Shown here: piece after piece, positions 25,808 through 34,438 of the stretch
Position numbering within the stretch: position 1 is the first letter of the stretch
Layout: each line of letters starts with the position of its first letter
Assembly (NCBI RefSeq): GCF_000785535.1
Contig: NZ_CP007595.1
Coordinates: forward strand, 2,254,439 to 2,318,438
Reading direction: 5' to 3'
DNA: 64,000 bases
Source: Arthrobacter sp. PAMC 25486
GTDB lineage: Bacteria; Actinomycetota; Actinomycetes; Actinomycetales; Micrococcaceae
Notes under the pieces: generated by a model
Seen by the model: the letters and a program-made list of their open reading frames with translations, nothing else
Databases searched by the model: none
What the model was told of the DNA's origin: nothing
Made by a program: the position numbers and the translations under genes

Positions 25808-27193
25808 TCAGTCGTTGAGGTAGTTGAGCAGGTCGTGGCGGGTCAGCACACCCACGGGCGCGCCGACAAAAGTGACCATGAGCGCGTCAACTTCCTGCAG
25901 CTTGGTGCGTGCGGCGGAGATGGGCTCCAGCGAGCCGATGATGGGCAGCTGTGGCTGCATGTGGTCGGTGATCTTGTCGGTCAGCTTGGCCTCGTGCCGG
26001 AACAGTTTGCCGGTCAGCGTGCGCTCATCGACGGCACCGATCACCTCCCCCATCACCACTGGCGGCTCGGCGGTGAGCACCGGAATCTGCGAGACACCGT
26101 ACTCCGCCATGAGGTTGATGACGTCGCGCACCGTCTCGTTGGGGTGGATGTGCACCAGCTCAGGCAGCGCGCCTGTCTTGGCCTTGAGCACATCCCCGAT
26201 GGCGGGTTCGTCCGTGACCTTCAGGAAACCGTACGACTGCATCCACGAGTCATCAAAGATCTTGCCCAAATAGCCGCGGCCGCTGTCCGGCAGAAGCACG
26301 ACGACGACTGCCGCGGGTCCCAGCCCCTTCGCAGCTTCCAGCGCGGCCACCACAGCCATGCCGGAGGAACCTCCCACAAGCAGGCCCTCCTCGCGTGCCA
26401 GGCGGCGGGTCATGGCGAAGCTGTCGTTGTCGCTGACCGCGATGATCCGGTGCGGGACCTTGGGGTCGTAGGAGGCCGGCCAGATGTCCTCTCCCACGCC
26501 TTCAACCAGGTAGGGCCGCCCGGTGCCGCCCGAGTAGACGGAGCCTTCGGGGTCGGCGCCGATGATCTGGACCTCGCCGCCAGCTGCGGCGTCCCGGTCC
26601 GCGGAAGCCTCGCGCAGGAACCGGCCCGTGCCGGTGATGGTGCCGCCCGTACCCACGCCGGCCACAAAGTGGGTGACTTTCCCGTCGGTGTCGCGCCAGA
26701 TCTCCGGGCCGGTGGATTCGTAATGGCTCAATGGGCCGTTTTGGTTGGAGAACTGGTCCGGCTTGTAGGCGCCCGGAATCTCCTTCACCAAACGGTCGGA
26801 GACGCCGTAGTAGGACTGCGGGGAATCGGCCGCGACCGCCGTCGGGGTCACCACCACCTCGGCACCGTAGGCCGCCAGGACGGCCCGCTTGTCCTCGCCC
26901 ACCTTGTCGGGGACCACGAACACGCAGTTGTAGCCGCGCTGTTGCGCCACCATGGCCATCGCCACGCCGGTGTTGCCGCTGGTGGGTTCCACCACGGTGC
27001 CGCCGGGCTGGATTTTGCCCTCACGTGCGGCCTCGTCCAGCATCTTCACGGCGATGCGGTCCTTGGCTGATCCGCCGGGGTTCAGGTACTCAAGCTTGAC
27101 CAGGACGGTGGCCGCGATCCCGTCGGTGACCTTGTTCAGTTTCACCAGCGGGGTGTTGCCGATCAGGTCCAGGACGGAGTTGGCATACTTCAT
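25808..27193 (-). CDS. cbs: Cystathionine beta-synthase
   Basis: A 461-aa fold-type II PLP enzyme that condenses serine with homocysteine to cystathionine. PLP Lys is Lys44 in NPGGSAKDRIAVK; EPTSGNTGVAMAMV (near 80) binds the substrate carboxylate and GVGTGGTITGTG (near 180) the phosphate. A C-terminal pair of CBS domains (about 330-461) may bind adenosyl ligands. There is no N-terminal haem domain, as usual for bacteria. ATG at 27193 is chosen because MKYANSVLDLIGNTPLV is the canonical start. It forms a two-gene transsulfuration operon with the CGS gene. Confidence 0.93.
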   Translation of the reverse strand: MKYANSVLDLIGNTPLVKLNKVTDGIAATVLVKLEYLNPGGSAKDRIAVKMLDEAAREGKIQPGGTVVEPTSGNTGVAMAMVAQQRGYNCVFVVPDKVGEDKRAVLAAYGAEVVVTPTAVAADSPQSYYGVSDRLVKEIPGAYKPDQFSNQNGPLSHYESTGPEIWRDTDGKVTHFVAGVGTGGTITGTGRFLREASADRDAAAGGEVQIIGADPEGSVYSGGTGRPYLVEGVGEDIWPASYDPKVPHRIIAVSDNDSFAMTRRLAREEGLLVGGSSGMAVVAALEAAKGLGPAAVVVVLLPDSGRGYLGKIFDDSWMQSYGFLKVTDEPAIGDVLKAKTGALPELVHIHPNETVRDVINLMAEYGVSQIPVLTAEPPVVMGEVIGAVDERTLTGKLFRHEAKLTDKITDHMQPQLPIIGSLEPISAARTKLQEVDALMVTFVGAPVGVLTRHDLLNYLND

Positions 27194-27273
27194 AAGTTCA
27201 AACGTAGTCCTCCGCCCGCCACGCGCCAAGGAACATTACCGTTTAGGGCTTTTGCCGCAATAAACTTGCTTTC

Positions 27274-27885
27274 ATGCTGACCGCTGCCGACCCCCTGCCC
27301 ACCCGGCCCCAACGAATCCTCGTTGCCGGGGTCTCGGGCTGCGGCAAAACCACCCTGGCCGCGCGCCTCGGCAGGGTGCTGGACCTGCCGCACACCGAGA
27401 TCGACAGCCTGTTCCACGGACCCAACTGGGTGCCGCGCACGGACTTTACCTCCGACGTCGGCCATCTCACCAAGGGGTCTGGCTGGGTCACCGAGTGGCA
27501 ATATTCTGCCGTGCGCCGCATGCTCGCCGAGCGCGCGGACACACTGGTGTGGCTCGATTATCCTGTGTGGCTGTCCATGTCGCGGCTGGTGCGGCGCACA
27601 GTGCGGCGCCGGCTGCGCGGCCAGGAGTTGTGGAACGGCAATTTTGAGGGCCCCTTGCACGGCGTGTTCACCGATCGCGACCACATCATCCGCTGGGGCT
27701 GGCGCACGCGGTACAAGCTGCGGCTGCGCGTTCCCGCCTTGGAAGGCGAATTTCCGGGGCTGAGTGTGGTGCGGCTGCACTCACCTGCCGAGGTCGAGGT
27801 GTGGCTGCGCAGGCTGGCGGTAGTCCCGGCGGACGCAATCGCGGACGGGACTGCGACCCCCGCGGCTACCAAGGACCCGGCATGA
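27274..27885 (+). CDS. P-loop NTPase, adenylate-kinase-like (FlaR/topology modulation type)
   Basis: A 203-aa protein with Walker A GVSGCGKTTLAARLG (residues 19-33) and TEIDSLFHGPNWVPR (near 41), the pattern of the small AAA/adenylate-kinase-like family formerly named DNA topology modulation protein FlaR. WVTEWQYSAVRRMLAERADTLVWLDYP holds the WxxE-like and Walker B region (shown in part: DTLVWLDYP). Role is uncertain, probably phosphoryl transfer to a small molecule. It begins 80 bp from the divergent CBS gene and overlaps the AraC gene by 4 bp, so it heads a three-gene operon. Confidence 0.82.
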   Translation: MLTAADPLPTRPQRILVAGVSGCGKTTLAARLGRVLDLPHTEIDSLFHGPNWVPRTDFTSDVGHLTKGSGWVTEWQYSAVRRMLAERADTLVWLDYPVWLSMSRLVRRTVRRRLRGQELWNGNFEGPLHGVFTDRDHIIRWGWRTRYKLRLRVPALEGEFPGLSVVRLHSPAEVEVWLRRLAVVPADAIADGTATPAATKDPA

Positions 27886-28400
27886 ACCCCCAACCGTCAG
27901 TGACGGAGGAGGAGCTGGCCACGCTCACGTTGCTGCGCCGGGCCAGGGACCTGATCGACAGGGAGTACGCTCAACCGCTGGACGTGCCCACCGTTGCGGC
28001 GAAGGCGTTCATGTCCCCCGCCCACTTCTCGCGCAAGTTCCGCGCCGCCTACGGTGAGACACCCTATTCCTATCTCATGACCCGCCGCATCGAACGAGCG
28101 TCGGCGCTGCTGCGTGCTGGAGCTTCGGTGACGGATACGTGCATGGCCGTGGGCGCCACCTCGCTGGGTTCCTTCAGCTCGCGGTTCACGGAAATCATGG
28201 GCGAAACGCCCAGCAGCTACAAGTCCCGCGACCACAGCGCCATCGAAGCCATGCCGCCCTGTTTTGTCAGAGTCACTACCCGGCCGGCCCGCAACGGCGC
28301 CGGCAATGGCACCCGCGCCGCCACCAAGTCGGCAAACCCAGGCGCGGGCGCCGCCAAGTCGAGCAGGATTGAAGAAGCAGCGGCAAGGCTGCCGCATTAG
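27882..28400 (+). CDS. AraC family transcriptional regulator
   Basis: A 172-aa regulator with the AraC DNA-binding domain near its N-terminus: two helix-turn-helix units at about 30-50 (VPTVAAKAFMSPAHFSRKF) and 80-105 (VTDTCMAVGATSLGSFSSRF), plus GETPYSYLMTRRIERA and GETPSSYKS. No ligand domain precedes it. The C-terminal 50 residues are Ala/Arg-rich and of low complexity. ATGA overlap with the upstream gene and the AAGGA site fix the start at 27882. The VOC gene 10 bp downstream is probably co-transcribed and its target; such AraC-VOC pairs are common in actinobacteria. Confidence 0.9.
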   Translation: MNPQPSVTEEELATLTLLRRARDLIDREYAQPLDVPTVAAKAFMSPAHFSRKFRAAYGETPYSYLMTRRIERASALLRAGASVTDTCMAVGATSLGSFSSRFTEIMGETPSSYKSRDHSAIEAMPPCFVRVTTRPARNGAGNGTRAATKSANPGAGAAKSSRIEEAAARLPH

Positions 28401-28410
28401 CGTTGGTGCC

Positions 28411-28812
28411 ATGACTATTTCACTGCAGTACACGCACCTCACCGTCAATGACCCCGACGAGTCGATCGCCTTTTACCGCGACGCACTGGGGCTTGTTGTC
28501 CAGAACGACGTCAGCAACGGTGAATTCCGCTGGGTCACCATGGGCACCAGCACCCAGCCGGGTCTGGGGATCGTGCTCTCCGAGCCGCACGCTGGCCGCT
28601 CCAAGGACGATGGCGACGCCATGGCGCGCCTCCTCGCCAAGGGCGTGCTGCCCATGCTCAACTTCAGCGCATCAGACCTTGATGCCACCTTCGAGAAGGC
28701 AGTGTCCGCCGGTGCCGAGGTATTGCAGGAACCCATCGATCAGCCGTGGGGCCCGAAGGACTGCGCGTTCCGCGACCCGTCCGGCAACACGGTCCGCATC
28801 GCGCAAGCCTGA
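28411..28812 (+). CDS. VOC family (glyoxalase-like) protein
   Basis: A 133-aa single-domain vicinal-oxygen-chelate protein. The N-terminus YTHLTVNDPDESIAFYRDAL is the standard first beta-alpha unit, with a metal-ligand His in the THLTVN strand, and DQPWGPKDCAFRDPSGNTVRI near the end is the second half with a candidate acidic ligand. Function may be detoxification, resistance or lyase chemistry. It follows the AraC gene by 10 bp and ends before a strong terminator, so the operon ends here. Confidence 0.9.
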   Translation: MTISLQYTHLTVNDPDESIAFYRDALGLVVQNDVSNGEFRWVTMGTSTQPGLGIVLSEPHAGRSKDDGDAMARLLAKGVLPMLNFSASDLDATFEKAVSAGAEVLQEPIDQPWGPKDCAFRDPSGNTVRIAQA

Positions 28813-28821
28813 CCTCCCCAG

Positions 28822-28891
28822 AAAAATGCGCCCGCTCCCCACTAATGCGCCCCGTAGAGCGGGCGCATTAGTAGGGAGCGGGCGCATTTTT
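28822..28891. terminator. Bidirectional terminator, 31-bp arms
   Basis: Arms at 28822-28852 and 28861-28891 (AAAAATGCGCCCGCTCCC, continued by CACTAATGCGCCC) are complementary with one mismatch and an 8-nt loop. A and T runs flank both ends, so it should stop transcription of the VOC gene and of putA, which converge. Confidence 0.9.
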
Positions 28892-28923
28892 GCCTCAGCA
28901 GCTCCGTCTCTGCCGCTGGAGTG

Positions 28924-31900
28924 CTAGATCAGGCCGTCCGAGAGGTGGTCCGGCGTGCCGAAGCGGTGCGCTGTGATGCTGACGGCCTGCTCGTGCAGGA
29001 ACGGCAGCATCTCCACACGCCCGGCTTCCGTCACCGAACCGTGGTAAATCGCCAGGTCGGGCCGCCCGCCAGTGGCCTCATACACGGCCGCAGCATCCCC
29101 GCCGATCAGGCGGATGCGCCCGGCACCAAAGCGCCGCGCCCGGGTGAGCCAGTCGCCGTCGTGCTCCACAGCGACCGAAATCCGCAGGCTGAACAGCAGG
29201 GCCTGCACCTCGCTGGGAAGTGCGACGCCGGAGGAGACCTCCGGTGTTGCCCCGGCCAGGATTCCTGCCGCCAGCACGCGCAGGAGCTTCGCGGGAGATT
29301 CGCCCTCGGCCAGCCGCACCAGCGGGTTCAGGGGCAGGTAGCGGAAGACGTTACGCTCGGCCGACAGCGCCGAAACGTCCTTGGCCACACCGAATTCGGC
29401 GGCCCATGCGGCGGCATCGCTGTGCAGCGAGCGGCTCAGGAACGCCTGCTCATCATCGGTGAATGAGGACGCGGCCGTCAGCAACTTCCGGGCTGCATCG
29501 CCCAACTCAGCGGCGGCCGCTGCCGGCGCTGAAACCCAGGAGCCCAGGCCCATGAGGTAGTTCGGTCCGCCGGCCTTGGTGCCCGGACCAACCGCCGACT
29601 TCTTCCAGCCACCAAACGGCTGGCGCTGCACGATGGCACCGGTGATGCCGCGGTTCACGTACAGGTTTCCGGCCTGGATGGTGTCGAGCCAGAGGCCGAT
29701 CTCCGCTGAGTCCAGGGAGTGCAGTCCGGAGGTGAGTCCGTAGTCGATCGCGTTGACCATGGCGATGGCCTCTTCGAGGGTGTCCGCCGTCATGACGCCC
29801 AAAACGGGGCCAAAGAACTCGGTCAGGTGGAAGTGGGATCCAGCCGCAACGCCGGTCCGCACTCCCGGTGACCACAGGCACCCGGTGGAATCCAACTGGC
29901 GCGGTTCGATGGCCCAAGACTCACCGGCGTCCAAGGTGGTCAGGGCGCCCAGCAGCTTGCCGGCCGCCGGTTCAATGACCGGGCCCATCTGCGAGGTGGC
30001 CACGCCGGGGTAGCCCACGGCGAGGCTCGCCGCCGCATCCAGCAGCTGGTTGCGGAAGCGCTTGGACTTCGCCACGGAACCCACCATGATCACCAGCGAT
30101 GCCGCAGAGCATTTCTGCCCGGCGTGCCCAAAAGCAGACTGGATAACGTCCTTCGCCGCCAGGTCAAAGTCCGCACTGGGCGTGACGATGACGGCGTTCT
30201 TGCCGGACGTCTCGGCCAGCAGCGGAAGGTCTGTGCGGAAGCGCCGGAACAACTCGGCCGTCTCGTAGCCACCGGTCAGGATCAGCCGATCAACGGAGGG
30301 GTGCGCAACGAGCGCCTGTCCCAGCTCCTTCTCGCCCAGTTGCACCAGCGCCAAAACTTCGCGCGGCACGCCGGCGTCCCACAGTGCCGCCACCATAAGG
30401 GAGCCGCTGCGCCGTGCCTGGGTCGCCGGCTTAATAACGACGGCGGATCCCGCAGCGAGCGCCGAAAGGGTCGACCCTGCCGGGATGGCCACAGGGAAGT
30501 TCCACGGCGGCGTCACAACGGTGAGCCGCGCTGGGACGAACGTTGCGCCGTCGACCGTTTCCAATTCCTTGGCGCGTTCGGCGTAGAAGTGGGCGAAGTC
30601 CACGGCCTCGCTGACCTCGGGATCACCCTGGTCAAGCGTCTTGCCTGTCTCCGAGGCCATGACCTCAAGCAGTTCGGCGCGGCGGGCGTTGAGAAGGTCG
30701 CCGGCCCGGTGCAAAATTGCCGCACGCCCGGCCCCGCCCAGCGCAGCCCATTCAGTGGAGTGCTCGACGGCGGTGTCCACAATCTTGTTCAGCTCGTCCA
30801 GCTCGGTGACGGTGGTGTCGGCGACGAGGCGTTCACCCAGGGTGGATGACGGGATGCGGGCCAGGATGTTGGCGCCCCAGGCGCGGTTCACGGCCAGGGC
30901 GGGGTCGGTGTCCGGGGTGTTGGAGAAACCGTCCGCAGGTGCAGGGGCGGCAGACAGCGAGCGGTCCTGCACTCGGTTGGTGGGCGGCACCGAGTCGTCA
31001 AGGTCGGACAGCGAGGCGAGGAAGCGTTGCTTTTCGCGCTCGAACAGGGCCTCGTTGTCGGAGAGCTCGAACACGGCGGACATGAAGTTGTCCTGGCTGG
31101 CACCCTCCTCGAGGCGGCGGATGAGGTAGGCGATGGCCACGTCGAATTCGCCCGGGTGGACCACAGGCGTGTACAGCAGGAGGGAGCCGACGTCGCGGCG
31201 GACGGCCTCGGCCTGGCCGGTGGCCATGCCCAGCAGCATCTCAAATTCGAGCTGTCCGGAGGTGGCACTGATGCCGCGCTGCTTGGCGAGGAGCCAGGCG
31301 TGGGCTACGTCAAAGAGGTTGTGCCCGGCCACTCCGACGTGCACGTTGTTGATGTGTTCGGGGGTCAGCGCGTAGTTCACGATGCGCTTGTAGTTCGTGT
31401 CGGAGTCCTGCTTGGTGCCCCAGGTGGCGAGCGGCCAGCCGTTGACGGAGGCCTGCACCTGTTCCATGGGCAGGTTGGCGCCCTTGACGATCCGTACCTT
31501 GACGGGAGCGCCGCCGTCGGCCCTGCGCACGGCAGCCCACTCCTGCAGGTCGATCATGGCGGCAAGGGTGTCGGGCAGGTAGGCCTGGAGCACGATGCCG
31601 GCCTCGAGGTGCTTGAACTCGGGCTTGTCCAAAATGCGCTTGAACACGGCAATGGTCATGCCGAGGTCCTTGTATTCCTCCATGTCCAAGTTGATGAACT
31701 TGGGCTTGGGGAAGGAATTGGCCAGCGTGTAGAGCGGGGTGAGCTTGTCCACCACGTGGTTGACGGCATCGTCAAAGGCCCACGGCGAGTGCGGGGCCAC
31801 GGTGGAGGATTCCTTGATGGAGACGTAGTTGACGTCGTCCCTCGCCAACAGTGCCAGGGTCCCCTCGAGGCGGCGGTTGGCTTCGCTCTCTCCGAGGACG

Positions 31901-32376
31901 GCCTCGCCCAGGAGGTTGATGTTCAAATCGACGCCGCCGGCGCGGATCTTGGCGATGGCCGGGCCCAGCTTGGCGTCGGTGGCGTCCACGATCAAGTGGC
32001 CCACCATGTCGCGCAGCACCCTGCGGGCAATCGGGATGACAAGCTGCGGCAGCACGGGAGCCATGATGCCGCCCAGGCGGACGGCGCCGCGCATGTACCA
32101 GGGCAGGAATGTCGGGACCTTGGGCGCCAGTGCCGCAAGGTTGCGTCCGGCCACGGCCAAGTCTTCCGGGCGGATGACGCCGTCGACGAATCCCACGGTG
32201 AAGTCCAGCCCGTTGGGGTCCTTCAGGACGCCGGCCAGCCGCTGGGCGGACACGTCGGCGGGGAACTTTGCGGCTTCCGTGAGCCAGTGCCGGACCAAGG
32301 CGATCGTCTCGTCCGCGAGATCGTCGCCGGGGACCGGAATGTTGGCGGCTGTGGCCGCTGCGGTGGTGCTTGTCAT
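28924..32376 (-). CDS. putA: Bifunctional proline dehydrogenase / glutamate-gamma-semialdehyde dehydrogenase PutA
   Basis: A 1150-aa fusion that oxidises proline to glutamate. The N-terminal half (about 1-470) is the FAD-dependent proline dehydrogenase barrel, with INLLGEAVLGESEA, YVSIKESS, NLDMEEYKDL and RIVKGANLPMEQ. The aldehyde dehydrogenase (about 510-1010) has PPWNFPVAIPAG, LLAETSGKNAVIV and the catalytic Cys in HAGQKCSAASLVI, then EEFFGPVL-like EFFGPVLGV. The last 140 residues are a shorter C-terminal domain. There is no ribbon-helix-helix domain, so it is not a trifunctional repressor; control probably lies with the divergent LysR gene. Confidence 0.97.
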   Translation of the reverse strand: MTSTTAAATAANIPVPGDDLADETIALVRHWLTEAAKFPADVSAQRLAGVLKDPNGLDFTVGFVDGVIRPEDLAVAGRNLAALAPKVPTFLPWYMRGAVRLGGIMAPVLPQLVIPIARRVLRDMVGHLIVDATDAKLGPAIAKIRAGGVDLNINLLGEAVLGESEANRRLEGTLALLARDDVNYVSIKESSTVAPHSPWAFDDAVNHVVDKLTPLYTLANSFPKPKFINLDMEEYKDLGMTIAVFKRILDKPEFKHLEAGIVLQAYLPDTLAAMIDLQEWAAVRRADGGAPVKVRIVKGANLPMEQVQASVNGWPLATWGTKQDSDTNYKRIVNYALTPEHINNVHVGVAGHNLFDVAHAWLLAKQRGISATSGQLEFEMLLGMATGQAEAVRRDVGSLLLYTPVVHPGEFDVAIAYLIRRLEEGASQDNFMSAVFELSDNEALFEREKQRFLASLSDLDDSVPPTNRVQDRSLSAAPAPADGFSNTPDTDPALAVNRAWGANILARIPSSTLGERLVADTTVTELDELNKIVDTAVEHSTEWAALGGAGRAAILHRAGDLLNARRAELLEVMASETGKTLDQGDPEVSEAVDFAHFYAERAKELETVDGATFVPARLTVVTPPWNFPVAIPAGSTLSALAAGSAVVIKPATQARRSGSLMVAALWDAGVPREVLALVQLGEKELGQALVAHPSVDRLILTGGYETAELFRRFRTDLPLLAETSGKNAVIVTPSADFDLAAKDVIQSAFGHAGQKCSAASLVIMVGSVAKSKRFRNQLLDAAASLAVGYPGVATSQMGPVIEPAAGKLLGALTTLDAGESWAIEPRQLDSTGCLWSPGVRTGVAAGSHFHLTEFFGPVLGVMTADTLEEAIAMVNAIDYGLTSGLHSLDSAEIGLWLDTIQAGNLYVNRGITGAIVQRQPFGGWKKSAVGPGTKAGGPNYLMGLGSWVSAPAAAAAELGDAARKLLTAASSFTDDEQAFLSRSLHSDAAAWAAEFGVAKDVSALSAERNVFRYLPLNPLVRLAEGESPAKLLRVLAAGILAGATPEVSSGVALPSEVQALLFSLRISVAVEHDGDWLTRARRFGAGRIRLIGGDAAAVYEATGGRPDLAIYHGSVTEAGRVEMLPFLHEQAVSITAHRFGTPDHLSDGLI

Positions 32377-32461
32377 GGCTGCTGGTGGGTTCTTTTCTGT
32401 TGTGCGGAGCGTGCTGGAACAATGGTTCTCACCACAAGTATGCGACTAAAGTTCATTTAGC

Positions 32462-32497
32462 AAAAGTGGTGATTTATGATGGATATTGATCACTTTT
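32462..32497. promoter_or_regulatory. Operator candidate between putA and the LysR gene
   Basis: AAAAGTGGTGAT (32462-32473) and ATCACTTTT (32489-32497) form an imperfect inverted repeat around an AT-rich centre, in the 143-bp divergent promoter region. The position fits binding by the LysR-type regulator. Confidence 0.55.
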
Positions 32498-32519
32498 ATT
32501 AACCTATCTGGAGGCGTCC

Positions 32520-33455
32520 ATGCTGGACCTCAAACGGCTGCGCATGCTGCGTGAACTGCACCTTCGCGGAACCCTTGCCGACGTGGCTGCGGCGCTGCAA
32601 TACAGCCCCTCGGCCGTCTCCCAACAGCTGGCACTTCTGGAAAAGGAAGCCGGCGCAAAACTGCTGCGCAAGGTGGGCCGGCGCGTGCAGCTCACGCCCC
32701 AGGCCGAGATCCTGGTAGCGCACACGGCGGAAATATTGGAGACCCTTGAGCGTGCCGAGGCCGACCTCTCAGCCTCCCTGTCGACCGTGACGGGAACCGT
32801 GAAGCTGGCCGTGTTCCAGTCGGCCGCCTTGGCCTTGCTGCCGAACACACTCACCGCCATGGCCCAGGCCTACCCCGAGGTGCGCATTGAAGTGGTGCAG
32901 CGCGAACCGGAAACCGCGCTCTACGAAACGTGGGCGCGCGACTTTGACCTCGTGGTTGCCGAACAGTATCCCGGCCATGCAGCCCCGCTGCACCCCGAGC
33001 TCGACCGGGTAACGCTGACCACCGACGCCATTCGGCTCGCCGTCCCGCACGAGGGCGTGGCCGGCGGCATGGCGCGCCTGCTGGACGGACCCATCATCGG
33101 CATCCAGGACACCGCACGACTGCCGTGGGTCATGGAACCGCACGGGGCCGCGTCCCGCCATTGGGCCGAGCAAGCCTGCCGTCAGGCCGGTTTTGAGCCC
33201 GACGTCCGCTTTGAAACAGCCGATCTCCAGGCCCAGGTCAGGCTCATCGAGTCCGGCAACGCCGTGGGCCTCATGCCGGATCTCATGTGGACGGGACGAC
33301 CGCCAGCACTGGCGCTGCTGGACCTGCCGGACCTGCCCCGCCGCACAGTGTTCACGTCGGCCCGCCTGGCCAGCCGCCTGCGCCCGGCGATCCTGGCGTG
33401 CAGGGAAATCCTGACCCAGGCGGCGGAGGGCATCGCCGCTGACGCCGAGGTGTGA
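32520..33455 (+). CDS. LysR family transcriptional regulator, divergent to putA
   Basis: A 311-aa regulator. The N-terminal winged helix (LDLKRLRMLRELHLRG, then VAAALQYSPSAVSQQLALLEKE) is classical, and residues 90-295 form the substrate-binding-like effector domain (VKLAVFQSAALALLP, VVQREPE, AVGLMPDLMW). CTGGAGG lies 7 bp before the ATG. Its divergent position to putA suggests control of proline catabolism, with proline or a derivative as ligand; that link is inference. Its stop codon lies inside the first GAGGTGTGA repeat unit. Confidence 0.92.
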   Translation: MLDLKRLRMLRELHLRGTLADVAAALQYSPSAVSQQLALLEKEAGAKLLRKVGRRVQLTPQAEILVAHTAEILETLERAEADLSASLSTVTGTVKLAVFQSAALALLPNTLTAMAQAYPEVRIEVVQREPETALYETWARDFDLVVAEQYPGHAAPLHPELDRVTLTTDAIRLAVPHEGVAGGMARLLDGPIIGIQDTARLPWVMEPHGAASRHWAEQACRQAGFEPDVRFETADLQAQVRLIESGNAVGLMPDLMWTGRPPALALLDLPDLPRRTVFTSARLASRLRPAILACREILTQAAEGIAADAEV

Positions 33456-33557
33456 CATCACGCCCGGTCCACTTCGCCGAGGTGTGACATCACGCCCTGT
33501 CCACTTCACCGAGGTGTGAGATCACGCCCTGTCCCACAGGGCGTGATCTCACACCTC
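33446..33557. repeat. GAGGTGTGA repeat family: three direct copies and one inverted
   Basis: CGAGGTGTGACATCACGCCC at 33446 and 33478 and CGAGGTGTGAGATCACGCCC at 33510 are spaced exactly 32 bp, and GGGCGTGATCTCACACCTC at 33539-33557 is the inverted arm, pairing with the third copy. The first copy overlaps the LysR stop codon. The array could terminate both converging genes. Confidence 0.92.
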
Positions 33558-33598
33558 AGCAGGAAGAACAGTGAAAGTGCGACGGCGGATGGCTGATT

Positions 33599-34222
33599 TT
33601 AACGCGCCAGTTCCCTGATGACGGGGCCCAGCAGGCGGCGCAGTTGTTCGGGTTTCCTGCGCGCGGCCTCGCTCAGGAGCACCTGCTGCGGCCCTGTCTG
33701 ACGCAGCCAGAATCCCTCCAGCGGCAGGATCACTAGGTTCAGCTCAAAGGGCGAAGCCTTTCGCCCCAGCTCCTTTTCAATGGACTGCACCAGCTTCGTC
33801 ACAGCCAAGCCCTGAACCCTGAGGTTGGCTTGGAACTGCTTGAAGTACGCTTCGAAAGCATTGTCCGCTGCCGCCCCTGCAGACCCAAAGTACTTCTCAA
33901 CCATGTCCCGGAACGCTGGCTCCCGGTCCTCGAGCGAAAAGTAGTCGATGGGTCCTCCTCGCGGAATAACTCGTGGGTCCGCCAGCAGTCCCGAGAACCA
34001 CGCCGTCCACTCATCGCCCAGCAGGATGTCTAGATCAGGTCCGGTGACTGGAATGTGTTCGGGCACCTCCGGCACCAGCGGTGGAATGAAGAACGGCACC
34101 GTGGCCGGCAGCTTCAAAACGTCCCGAATATACAGGGCCACCGTGAGCGGCCACGACAGGTCCTCGCCCATCCGCCAACTTGCCGGCGCCCTCTTGCCCC
34201 AGATGTTCCCTACCCGTTGCAT
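33599..34222 (-). CDS. Hypothetical protein, 207 aa
   Basis: No family recognised. The protein starts MQRVGNIWGKRAPASWRM and contains a Pro-rich stretch (FFIPPLVPEVPEHIPVTGPD, near 44-63), then DEWTAWFSGLLADPRV and a helical C-terminal half (AYFKQFQANLRVQGLAVTK, ELGRKASPFELNLVILPLEG). It lacks a signal peptide and membrane spans. Coding bias is normal, and it ends close to the repeat array. The 210-bp gap to the next gene holds another palindromic repeat, so it is a single-gene unit. Confidence 0.65.
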   Translation of the reverse strand: MQRVGNIWGKRAPASWRMGEDLSWPLTVALYIRDVLKLPATVPFFIPPLVPEVPEHIPVTGPDLDILLGDEWTAWFSGLLADPRVIPRGGPIDYFSLEDREPAFRDMVEKYFGSAGAAADNAFEAYFKQFQANLRVQGLAVTKLVQSIEKELGRKASPFELNLVILPLEGFWLRQTGPQQVLLSEAARRKPEQLRRLLGPVIRELAR

Positions 34223-34301
34223 GTCCGCCCATCACCCTCGCCGCCGCTGTTTCGCCCAGCCTACGACCGCCGTCGAACTTTGACCATGGCACCCCCACCG
34301 T

Positions 34302-34393
34302 CGAGGTGTGAGTTGACGCCCTCTCTGGCCCTTAGGAGAGGGCGCCAACTCACACCTCGGCCAAAGTAATCGGGCGTGATTTCACATCTCGGG
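34302..34393. repeat. GAGGTGTGA repeat family: full palindrome plus a half copy
   Basis: CGAGGTGTGAGTTGACGCCC with CTCT at 34302-34324 pairs with AGAGGGCGCCAACTCACACC at 34337-34359 (one mismatch). A diverged arm, CGGGCGTGATTTCACATCTC, follows at 34371-34390. The element lies between divergent genes, so it is not simply a terminator. Confidence 0.92.
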
Positions 34394-34438
34394 AGAAAGG
34401 CATCCCTCATTCCCAGCAGCGCATGCGACCATGGTTCC

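Noticed and set aside
24484..27070. Long plus-strand frames of 444 and 476 aa
   Set aside because: Antisense shadows of the CGS and CBS genes, which have full catalytic motifs; the shadows are His/Gly/Val-rich without motifs.
31027..32460. 477-aa plus-strand frame
   Set aside because: Antisense shadow of PutA; overlaps its complete proline dehydrogenase domain.
33446..33557. CRISPR-like array with 32-bp period
   Set aside because: Only three units, the spacers are near-identical 12-bp sequences and no cas genes are nearby; it is an intergenic palindrome cluster.
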